Origin: Dethiosulfatibacter sp.
GTDB taxonomy: Bacteria; Bacillota_A; Clostridia; Tissierellales; Dethiosulfatibacteraceae
Assembly (NCBI GenBank): GCA_019084435.1
Contig: JAHRFV010000227.1
Location: 1-21,066, forward strand
Reading direction: 5' to 3'
DNA length: 21,066 bases
Below, one piece after another: positions 7,789 to 14,829 of the stretch. Both the position numbers and the translations under genes were made by a program. The notes below the pieces were generated by a model. That model was given only the letters and a program-made list of their open reading frames with translations, did no database searches and was not told the DNA's origin. Position 1 is the first letter of the stretch; each line of letters opens with the position of its first letter.

Positions 7789-10700
7789 CTAAAGTAACTG
7801 ATAATCCTGATCTCCTATATCTTCCATGAACACCTCCACTACCTTGGGATCGAAATCTATGCCAGACCGTTCCTGGATATACTCCAAAACCTTCTTTCTA
7901 GTCCAGGCTTTGCGATAAGGGCGGTCGCTGGTTAATGCGTCGTATACATCAATCACTGCAAAGATACGTGCCTCCAATGGAATCTGGTCACCTTTAAGCT
8001 GACGAGGATAGCCGCTGCCATCCCACCTTTCATGGTGGCAATACGGAATATTCATTGCTGAGCGTAAGTAATCAATCGGCGCGAGCATTTCAAATGCATA
8101 AACCGGATGTTTGCGCATAATATCCCATTCTTCATCGGTCAGTTTGCCTGGTTTGAGTAAAATACTATCAGGGATTCCCATTTTGCCGATGTCGTGCAAA
8201 AGAGCCCCTCGGCGCACGTGTACTAAATTTTCTTCCGTTATACCCATTTTTCTGGCAATTCGCATAGTCAATTCCGTAACCCGGCGGCTGTGCTCCTCGG
8301 TTTCCTCATCTTTAAGATCGAGGGCATGAGCCCAGCCTTCAATAGTGGCGTCATAGGCCCGAAGTAAATCTATGCTGGTTCGCTCCAGTTTGGAAAACAG
8401 TTCCGCATTATCCACAGCGATGGCTGCCTGGCCAGCCAGAGTCTCCAAAAATGACAACCAATCTCCATTAGAATTTAGCTTGTCTCGATGAAAGACCTCC
8501 AGTACCCCCAGCACTAACCCCTTGGCTATGAGAGGGACGCCATAATAGGCATTGAAACGCTCACCAGCAATAATGGAATCTTGAATCGAATCTTGTTCAC
8601 TTTCCCGCAGGTCATGGATTTGAATGGATTGACGATTTAAAGCAATACGACCTCCATACCCTTTTCCCATTGGAATGATAATCTTATTAAGGTCTATATT
8701 TTGAAAGCCTCGCCATTGCTCATACTTAAGGTTTCCTGAGTACGGGTCGAGACGCAAAATAGCGGCGGCGTCTGTACCTAGCATTCTTGTGACTTCATCA
8801 AGAATAACTTGAAAGGTGACTCGCAAATCCAAACTACCGGTGATGGCTAAGTCAATGTTGCGCAAGGCTTGCACCTGGCGCAAGCGCTCCACAGTCTCCT
8901 TAAATAGCTCTGCGTTGGTGATGGCTGAAGCAGTTTGGTCAGCCAGACCTTCAAGTAGTGCGACAGAGTCATCGGGGTGGAGAAACTCCGTCCTGGTTCC
9001 AGCCATAAGTACACCCAAAGTCACACCTTTTCTCTTTATCACAGAATAGGCCAATTGTTTCATTTCATGCTTCAGAATTAGTTCAGCATAAGCTAGGTTA
9101 GGCACCAGGGTAAGATCTTTCATTATACCAGCATTGCCTGTTTTTTGAATAATTGTATCAAAGATTTCCCAGGGAAGAGGCTCCATGTTCCTGGTCATTT
9201 CTGATGTCAGACCCATGCCATCGACTAAATGAAAACCCTGGTTTATTGTATCATAGCGCAGAACAAGCGACCATGGAACCTGAAGTGAGCTACAGATCTC
9301 TTCACAGACTATTTGATATATTGTTTTAAGTTCCATATTGGCGTTCAAACGAGAGGAGGCCATTAAGATGGCATCTATACGGTCTCGCTGGCGGAGGATT
9401 TCCTCTTTAGCCTGTTTGTTTTCAGTGATGTCGCGCCCTGTCCCCTGAATTTCAATAGTCTCTCCGGCTTCATTAAATAGGGCAACATCTGTCCATTCCT
9501 GCCAGTGGATGTTTCCTTCAGGATCAGTCACTTCAAACTCCCTTGTGTCCACGGGGTGGGCTGGCGATAATCGTTTTAGTGCCGCTAGCTCATCTTTATG
9601 GAATTCAGGCGGTATAAACTCCAGATACTTCCGGCCTATTAACTCATCTCTAGACTTTTCAAAGGCCTGACAGTAAGAATCGTTCACATAAATTAATGTG
9701 GTGTCAGACAAGTAACGGCAGATCATTTCCTGCTGTGTATTTACCAAGGATCGATACATCGTCTTTAGATTGTCTCTTTCTATAAGAACTGAATAATTTG
9801 ATCGCAAAGCTAAAACAATGATACATGCCACTAACAACACAAAAAGTGTAGTAATTACCGATATGGTTATAAGGGTATTGAGGTTTGTTTGGGAAAGAAT
9901 TGTGTCAGGGATCAAAGAAACAAGAATCCATGGATATGATCCGTCATCTGTTACATAGTCAATGCCAAGATTTCTATACAAATCAACCTTTTTGAACACA
10001 AAAGATCCTTCAGAAGTCACCAGACTGCCCTGGTCTTTGTTCAGTATTTCTCTCCAAACATTCGGATAAACGTTTTGAAATCGCTCCATTTCACGTTCAG
10101 GATGAGCGAATCCCTCTGATCCATAAATCCAACTCCCGTCAGCACTTATTAGCAACAGATTGTTTGTTTGCTGGTCAGCCAATGCCATTCTCTCCAGGAT
10201 AAATTTTCCATTATAATTCAGAACCAGCGCTCCTTTGATTTCTCCATGCTGATCCCTGAGTGCTCTCATAAAACGAATTACAGGTCTATCCAATTTGACA
10301 ATATTCCCGTTTTCTGATTGCACGTCCATTCTTGAGATATACGTCTGCCCCACTTCAAGCCCCAACACCTTGTCAAAATAATAATCGTCCCTATTAGACT
10401 GCAGTTCATGATCCGGTACAACCATTTCGCCCTCGTCAGTTTTTTCGAGCCGGAACAGTTCGTTACCGTCAATGTCAATCATAACTGCTTCTGTATATAT
10501 ATCAGTGTTTTTCATTTTTCTAATAAGCGAATCTTTAAAAATTTGCACTATTTCTAATCTGGCATCGCCCGCATCGTCAAACAGGTTATCTTTATCATCC
10601 AGTTCCAGCAAATACACCAACATCGTCAGAACTTTATCGATATCATCATCCAGTATATTCGCTTCTACATTGATAATAAAGTTCTGTTCCATTTGCAGTT

Positions 10701-10896
10701 GTAATAAGTTTTGCATCTTCACGCTATTGTAGATGAAATATGCTGCCGCTACAGCAATAATTACCAAGGGGACCATGTACTTTAATGCCTTCTTCCAAAT
10801 TTGGCTTGAAAAGAAAAGCACATTAACAGCAAGCTTAACGTTGGTTCCGTTAGGATAACGTTTGCTTTGTGAATTTTGTTTAGTTTCATTTTCCAA
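7789..10896 (-). CDS. Membrane dCache-PAS-GAF-GAF-HD-GYP cyclic di-GMP phosphodiesterase
   Basis: A 1035-residue multi-sensor enzyme predicted to break down cyclic di-GMP. Seen: TM helix 41-57, an extracytoplasmic dCache-type region about 60-338, TM helix 342-364, a PAS domain about 378-490 ending in the PAC-type GTGRDITE, GAF domains about 510-665 and 685-835, and an HD-GYP domain about 845-1030. The catalytic motifs are intact: HDIGK at 901-905 and HHERWDGSGYP at 954-964. The TTG start (10894-10896) is 7 nt after GGGAGGA; no competing ATG is nearby. Two GAF domains plus PAS suggest it integrates cytosolic ligands or redox state with an outside signal, though no ligand can be named. Confidence 0.92.
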   Translation of the reverse strand: MENETKQNSQSKRYPNGTNVKLAVNVLFFSSQIWKKALKYMVPLVIIAVAAAYFIYNSVKMQNLLQLQMEQNFIINVEANILDDDIDKVLTMLVYLLELDDKDNLFDDAGDARLEIVQIFKDSLIRKMKNTDIYTEAVMIDIDGNELFRLEKTDEGEMVVPDHELQSNRDDYYFDKVLGLEVGQTYISRMDVQSENGNIVKLDRPVIRFMRALRDQHGEIKGALVLNYNGKFILERMALADQQTNNLLLISADGSWIYGSEGFAHPEREMERFQNVYPNVWREILNKDQGSLVTSEGSFVFKKVDLYRNLGIDYVTDDGSYPWILVSLIPDTILSQTNLNTLITISVITTLFVLLVACIIVLALRSNYSVLIERDNLKTMYRSLVNTQQEMICRYLSDTTLIYVNDSYCQAFEKSRDELIGRKYLEFIPPEFHKDELAALKRLSPAHPVDTREFEVTDPEGNIHWQEWTDVALFNEAGETIEIQGTGRDITENKQAKEEILRQRDRIDAILMASSRLNANMELKTIYQIVCEEICSSLQVPWSLVLRYDTINQGFHLVDGMGLTSEMTRNMEPLPWEIFDTIIQKTGNAGIMKDLTLVPNLAYAELILKHEMKQLAYSVIKRKGVTLGVLMAGTRTEFLHPDDSVALLEGLADQTASAITNAELFKETVERLRQVQALRNIDLAITGSLDLRVTFQVILDEVTRMLGTDAAAILRLDPYSGNLKYEQWRGFQNIDLNKIIIPMGKGYGGRIALNRQSIQIHDLRESEQDSIQDSIIAGERFNAYYGVPLIAKGLVLGVLEVFHRDKLNSNGDWLSFLETLAGQAAIAVDNAELFSKLERTSIDLLRAYDATIEGWAHALDLKDEETEEHSRRVTELTMRIARKMGITEENLVHVRRGALLHDIGKMGIPDSILLKPGKLTDEEWDIMRKHPVYAFEMLAPIDYLRSAMNIPYCHHERWDGSGYPRQLKGDQIPLEARIFAVIDVYDALTSDRPYRKAWTRKKVLEYIQERSGIDFDPKVVEVFMEDIGDQDYQLL

Positions 10897-11079
10897 AATG
10901 AATCCTCCCTTACTCCAATTGCTTTCATACTTAAACTTTAGTCTGAAGCAATTCTGAAATCACTCCCATCCAACTGAATCTTCAAATATATATGTAGTCT
11001 ACTCGACCACATGTTTTAACTCATTGCCATCTTGTGAAGCTGCTTTAAAGCACTGAAGTTAATCCCAGTAAGTGAGATT

Positions 11080-12438
11080 TCAACACAAAACGAACTGGTT
11101 TTTGCCTTTTTCTTTCTCACAATATAAGTTCATATCTGCCTTTTTATATAACTCTGCAATTGTTGACGCTTCATCATTGCTGACGGCAATACCAACAGAA
11201 AGAGATACACAGATTTTTTGATCATCAAATACAAAGCATTTGTATGCGTTGCTAATCAAGCGGTTCACAACGGAAGCAATCTCTGCCTGGTCTCTCAAAT
11301 CCCTTAGAATGATCACGAATTCATCCCCACCAATCCGAAACAAGTCATCTGATTGCCTGATTGCAGTTCGAAAAATTTCGGTCAACTCTTTTAATACACA
11401 GTCACCCACATTGTGGCCAAAAGTATCGTTTACGATCTTGAAATCATCCACGTCTATCACAAGCAAGGCAAAGCCCTTTTCCAGGTTTGCCTTATCTGCG
11501 AGAAGCCGATCAAATCCAAACCGATTTTGGCACCTGGTCAGAGAATCAAGTGTGGCGTTTTCTTGATTCACGTTATACTTCCGGTTTATCTTTTTTACGC
11601 AGTAAACTACTATTAATGTCAGAAGGATTCCAACAACAAAAATTGGTATCCCTCGATAGTCATCGCGATGCCAACTCCCTTTCGGATGCGCATAGAGTTG
11701 CCACGTCAGACCTGGCAACACGACGAGATCTGCTAAGAATTTCTTATCAAGCAGACTTCTGTCTCCATAATAAAAGTCTGTGTTTCCATCGATTGCAGAC
11801 ACATGGATTAAGTAATCAGACAAATCGGTAGAAAACCTTATATTAACAATATCCAAGAACTTTTCGAAGTCAATTGCAATACTAACCATACCCCAAAACT
11901 GTTCCTGCCCGTCCTGCTCTATGAAAATCGGCGAATAGCTGATTATGATAATATTTCCTTGTTTTGCATCAACTGGTCCTTGTGTCACTATACTACGGGT
12001 ATCTATTGAACGCTGAACAAACTCGCTTCTAGTTTGCTCAGCTAATAAATCGAACCCTATCATCATTTCATTTCCGCCCTGAGGATAGATGAATTGCATC
12101 ACTCCATCAGGTGATAAGGCAACAGTTATGATGCTTTCACTTGAGTTACAAATGAGTGTCGCAAAGCTCTCAAAGCTTTTGGGATCAATCTTGTGATTAT
12201 CTTGCAGACTGTCCCTGACAAAAACTTCAATTATTCGTACATATGACAGCTTATGCGTAAGACTTAGTGCTATCTTATCGCTTTTTTCTTCAAGCTCATT
12301 ACGGACTTGTAGATACAAATCTCGACGCAGGTTGGTGACATAATTATAAAATAGCGAAGAAAATAGAGAAAAGACAACCAGTCCTGCAACTACTGCAAAT
12401 AATTTCATTCGAATAAATTTTTCAAAACGCTCTTTCAT
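11080..12438 (-). CDS. Membrane CHASE-GGDEF diguanylate cyclase
   Basis: A 452-residue cyclase. Seen from the chosen start: TM helix 12-31, an extracytoplasmic CHASE-type sensor about 75-220 (signature SPDGVMQFIYPQGGNE and MIGFDLL), TM helix 264-282, and a GGDEF domain about 295-450 with the metal-site VIDVDDFKIVND, an intact GGDEF (370-374) and an I-site RQSD (361-364) five residues before it. I place the start at ATG 12436-12438, because GGAGA lies 6 nt upstream; an in-frame TTG nine codons earlier has no ribosome site. Its leader carries a cyclic di-GMP riboswitch (12523-12600) transcribed from a promoter that overlaps the end of an IS66 remnant. Confidence 0.92.
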   Translation of the reverse strand: MKERFEKFIRMKLFAVVAGLVVFSLFSSLFYNYVTNLRRDLYLQVRNELEEKSDKIALSLTHKLSYVRIIEVFVRDSLQDNHKIDPKSFESFATLICNSSESIITVALSPDGVMQFIYPQGGNEMMIGFDLLAEQTRSEFVQRSIDTRSIVTQGPVDAKQGNIIIISYSPIFIEQDGQEQFWGMVSIAIDFEKFLDIVNIRFSTDLSDYLIHVSAIDGNTDFYYGDRSLLDKKFLADLVVLPGLTWQLYAHPKGSWHRDDYRGIPIFVVGILLTLIVVYCVKKINRKYNVNQENATLDSLTRCQNRFGFDRLLADKANLEKGFALLVIDVDDFKIVNDTFGHNVGDCVLKELTEIFRTAIRQSDDLFRIGGDEFVIILRDLRDQAEIASVVNRLISNAYKCFVFDDQKICVSLSVGIAVSNDEASTIAELYKKADMNLYCEKEKGKNQFVLC

Positions 12439-12522
12439 GCTGTTCTCCAAAGATGTCGAAGCCAATTGCTATCAGTAAAGCTTCAAAACATATTTATTGA
12501 TAATATCACAGCAAAAAAACAC

Positions 12523-12600
12523 CATTGGAAGCTGAGCCATCATAGCATATATGCCTTAGACCTCTAGCTTTGCGACCTTATTTTTCAATAAGTTTGCCGT
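12523..12600 (-). promoter_or_regulatory. Cyclic di-GMP-I (GEMM-I) riboswitch, upstream of the CHASE-GGDEF gene
   Basis: The minus strand reads CGGCAAACT, a GAAA loop, then GGTCGCAAAGC and GAGGTCTAAG, then a variable arm containing the self-complementary GCATATATGC, and ends GGCTCAGCTTCC. This fits GEMM-I with several departures from consensus: GGTCGC for GGACGC, and GCTAGAGG for GCCACGGG. Past the aptamer comes GTTTTTTT (12513-12520), a possible terminator U-tract, though I could not draw a convincing stem before it. The gene starts ~85 nt later. Confidence 0.85.
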
Positions 12601-12619
12601 TTTCGTGTGTATGTGGTAA

Positions 12620-12648
12620 ATTTTAACATGTTTCTGTTAGAGTTTCAA
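12620..12648 (-). promoter_or_regulatory. Hybrid promoter at the IS66 end, reading into the riboswitch
   Basis: Minus strand: -35 TTGAAA (12643-12648), a 17-bp spacer and an extended -10 TGT-TAAAAT (-10 hexamer 12620-12625). Transcription would begin near 12613, about a dozen bases before the riboswitch. The -35 lies inside the IS66 remnant, and the -10 is embedded in its terminal inverted repeat (12616-12626). Confidence 0.6.
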
Positions 12649-12675
12649 CTATAAGTTTATTTTTCCAACATTTTT

Positions 12676-13200
12676 TCATTTTATGATTTCAGGCAAAGTT
12701 TCAGACCAGGGTAAACGAGCGTTCAAATCAACATGATTGTCTAAATCTATGTTCGGTAGCATTTCAAATAGGAAATTCAAGTATTGATAGGGTATTAATC
12801 CATTGGCTTTGGTTGTTTCTATAATGCTATAACAAATCCCGCTTGCGATGGCACCTATTGGAGACTTGGCAAAGTGAAAGCTCTTACGACCAAGTAGGAT
12901 GCTTCGAATCTATAGATTTTCGTAAAGAATCTAAGGGCTTCATTCGCCTTGGATTTGCTAGGCTGCGCTTCTTTCGTGAGTGACTTTAATGCATATGATT
13001 TTGAGTTCTTTTCGAACAATCACTTTTATCTCATGAAGCGCATTATCACAACATGGACAGTTTTGTTAATGAGCAGGGAGGGTATAGAGAACTTCTTCCT
13101 CTCCAAACTCCTTGTAGGATTTCCTGGATTTTGTTGCCTCTTTCTTGCGTTTGTATGTTAATTCTTCAAGGTCTAGTTCAATGCTTTTCATGGTGGGCTT
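12676..13200 (-). pseudogene. tnpC: IS66 transposase TnpC, remnant
   Basis: Three collinear pieces of the IS66 DDE transposase are visible. The N-terminal piece from 13191 reads LDLEELTYKRKKE, then EEEVLYTLPAH, a TAA, and QNCPCCDNALHEI with the zinc-binding cysteines, then VRKELKIICIKV. A middle scrap near 12900-12955, in another frame, reads SKANEALRFFTKIYRFEA. The C-terminal piece 12676-12909 reads IRSILLGRKSFHF through IIETTKANGLIPYQYL to LPWSETLPEIIK and stop. Stop codons, frameshifts and the missing catalytic core make it non-functional. Confidence 0.8.
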
Positions 13201-13202
13201 AT

Positions 13203-13256
13203 CTAAAAGCCATCTATGGACTTCCTTAGATCCGTTAGCCCAAGTGCAAGATTAAC
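13203..13256 (-). pseudogene. tnpB: IS66 accessory protein TnpB, 17-codon scrap
   Basis: The minus strand reads VNLALGLTDLRKSIDGF then TAG, matching the conserved start of IS66 TnpB (consensus V-LA-G-TDLRKSIDGL). The remaining ~100 residues are deleted and TnpC sequence follows almost at once. The scrap overlaps the stop of the TnpA remnant, as tnpA and tnpB often do. Confidence 0.7.
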
Positions 13257-13607
13257 CTGATGGATGCGATTGCAACAGAACATGTTGCATCAATACACAG
13301 ATGACTCTAGAAAGTGCTTTAATATCCACATCAGCAGCTACATCGACAATGGCTTTCACGATTCGGATACGAATCATTGATTCATCCTGATCTTGAGGGT
13401 CTTTGGTCTTGGGGCTAGTGATTAATGCCCATTTCACATCGTTTGATTCATTTTCAGTGATGGGTGCAGCCGTTAATCGTCCTTCCAATAGCGGAAGTTA
13501 TGAATGTTGACGTTTTTTTGATTACACCTCTGAACTTGTGTCAACCCACTTGCGCTTTGATTTGACAGAACTTGTTGCCAGTATTCCGGGTTTGCATTTC
13601 TAGCCAT
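13252..13607 (-). pseudogene. tnpA: IS66 accessory protein TnpA, frameshifted
   Basis: ATG at 13605-13607 with a GAGGTGA site begins MARNANPEYWQQVLS and continues through SGLTQVQRCNQK to NFRYWK, the typical IS66 TnpA helix-turn-helix region. It then hits TAA. A single frameshift near 13490 restores a 78-residue frame (13252-13488) ending in IRIRIVKAIVDVAADVDIKA and LSRVICVL, the expected TnpA C-terminal strand-helix. One event would explain the loss. Confidence 0.7.
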
Positions 13608-13612
13608 AAAAA

Positions 13613-13641
13613 ATCACCTCAATAGATATTTTTGAGATGAT
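13613..13641 (-). promoter_or_regulatory. Hairpin that buries the tnpA ribosome binding site
   Basis: In the transcript, arms 13632-13641 (ATCATCTCAA) and 13613-13622 (TTGAGGTGAT) form a 10-bp stem with one G-U pair and a 9-nt loop. The second arm contains the GAGGTGA site of tnpA. Insertion sequences often use such stems to block translation from outside transcripts; that role here is inferred. Confidence 0.55.
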
Positions 13642-13674
13642 TTTATCATGATAATTTATATTGGAATAGGTGCA

Positions 13675-13962
13675 TTAGAATTTACAACGGATAATTTCTA
13701 TATCATACGAAGTACAATCCTGTAGCATACGAGTAAACTCTTTTCGTGATGAACCAGTCTTACATGAAGCAATATCAATGTAAACATCCACCAATAACCA
13801 TTTAGGATTAGCTGCTGTCAACCTTGTAAGAGCCGACACTTGTGTGGTAAGGCTCTTTAGTTGTTCGGTACTATTTGTACTCAATCGACAGTAAATACCT
13901 ACTCACTTTTCTCGTTTAGGAGGCAATGGTGGTATGAAATAAACTCTTTAATTATCAGCCAC
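13675..13962 (-). pseudogene. Serine recombinase (resolvase/invertase type), N-terminal remnant
   Basis: From a GTG at 13960-13962 with GGAGG 7 nt upstream, one frame reads MADN, TAA, RVYFIPPLPPKREK, TGA, VGIYCRLSTNSTEQLKS, then about 55 clean residues (KWLLVDVYIDIAS, GSSRKEFTRMLQDC, YDIEII). YCRLST carries the catalytic-serine motif of serine recombinases, and SRKEFTRML is the conserved helix near residue 65. It has two in-frame stops and breaks where the IS66 right end begins (13685). The rest of the protein is not on the other side of the IS, so it was lost. A large serine recombinase would have been ~500 residues. Confidence 0.75.
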
Positions 13963-14022
13963 TACAAAACCTCCTTATTATATGTTCTGCCAAATTGGCA
14001 TTTGACTGTTTCTCTATAAAAC

Positions 14023-14550
14023 TCATAATCTCCGCTCGTAAATCAAATCAATTATGCCGTTATATTGCTTAGTAGTAACTAGTTTTACCGGTAATTCATT
14101 TTTTCGTTTTGCAAACAAAGGAATACCGTCCCCAAGAATTGTAGGAATAATCGTTATACAAAACTGATCAATTAAATCTAATGCTTGATTAACAATACTT
14201 GCTCCTCCACAAATCCAAATACTCTTTCCATCATCGCTTTTCAACTTATTAAGTAAACTCTTTAGATCGAAACTTGTAAAAATAATTTCGTCAGTTGACT
14301 GTTCATCTTTACTCGTAAGCACATAGGTCTTTTTACCTTTGTAAACCCATTCATTTGGAGATAGTTCTGTGACTATTTGATGATAAGTCGTATAGCCCAT
14401 TATTATTGTATCTATCGTTTCAATGAAAGACAAATAGCTTCCCGTATTATCTGGTTCACTGCCGTCACCAACAAGAAAATCAACACCGCCAATTTTGTCA
14501 GCGATATATCCGTCCAAACTCATTGCAATATACAAAATAACTTTTCGCAT
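14023..14550 (-). CDS. Dihydrofolate reductase-fold protein (RibD C-terminal/YyaP type)
   Basis: A 175-residue NAD(P)H-dependent reductase of the RibD C-terminal/DHFR superfamily. Seen: the N-terminal strand and SLDGYIA (MRKVILYIAMSLDGYIA, 1-17), the IIMGYTTYHQI motif (about 49-59) that corresponds to the family's MGRxTYE, the nucleotide-site IWICGGASIVNQAL (about 111-124), and the late strand ITIIPTILGDGIPLF. Length fits standalone members such as YyaP and YwjB. ATG 14548-14550 follows GAGGAG. The family contains riboflavin-pathway and antifolate-resistance enzymes, but most standalone members have unknown substrates, and true DHFR activity should not be assumed. Confidence 0.85.
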   Translation of the reverse strand: MRKVILYIAMSLDGYIADKIGGVDFLVGDGSEPDNTGSYLSFIETIDTIIMGYTTYHQIVTELSPNEWVYKGKKTYVLTSKDEQSTDEIIFTSFDLKSLLNKLKSDDGKSIWICGGASIVNQALDLIDQFCITIIPTILGDGIPLFAKRKNELPVKLVTTKQYNGIIDLIYERRL

Positions 14551-14829
14551 ATTTACTCCTCAGTTCTACCTGTATATAATATTATACCTAATTAGCATCT
14601 TAACATATTTCGAGCCTGTTGGTAAACCTATTTACAACTGTTATGCTAACATCTATATTGATTTCTCAACCCTGACAAATCTAAAAAACATCTAAATCGC
14701 TCTGTCACAGAGGTAAAGACTTGTTTTAATATGTTCTCACTAAGCCAAAAATCACGTTTTTCATACCCTGATATTATTTCGCAGAATAATTAGAGGGTTG
14801 GCCCTCCTTTTACTAAAATAACTTGCTTA
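14551..14829. other. Intergenic region with a GC hairpin near 14792-14806
   Basis: No gene is visible. Near 14792-14806 a stem GAGGG/CCCTC around a 4-nt loop reads GAGGG-TTGG-CCCTC on the plus strand, followed by CTTTT. On the minus strand it lies downstream of the Eis-type gene and could end its transcript, although the following minus-strand bases are not a U-run. Confidence 0.4.

Larger units (their letters stand above)
12616..13685 (-). mobile_element. Decayed IS66-family element with both ends
   Basis: Remnants of all three IS66 genes (tnpA, tnpB, tnpC) lie in order on the minus strand. The ends are near-perfect inverted repeats: GTAAATTTTAA on the plus strand at 12616-12626 and GTAAATTCTAA on the minus strand at 13675-13685 (10 of 11 identical), beginning GTAA as expected for IS66. 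At 1070 bp it is well under half the usual ~2.5 kb because of internal deletions. The 8 bp flanking each end (TGTATGTG and AACGGATA) do not match, so the target duplication is gone. This suggests recombination or an adjacent deletion after insertion. Confidence 0.75.

Noticed and set aside
10897..11079. Leader of the HD-GYP gene, checked for a third cyclic di-GMP riboswitch
   Set aside because: No GCAAAG or GGTCTAA-type blocks and no P1 pairing; only a normal ribosome binding site is visible.
12949..13161. Plus-strand 70-codon open frame
   Set aside because: It is antisense to the TnpC remnant, whose IS66 motifs are unmistakable on the minus strand.
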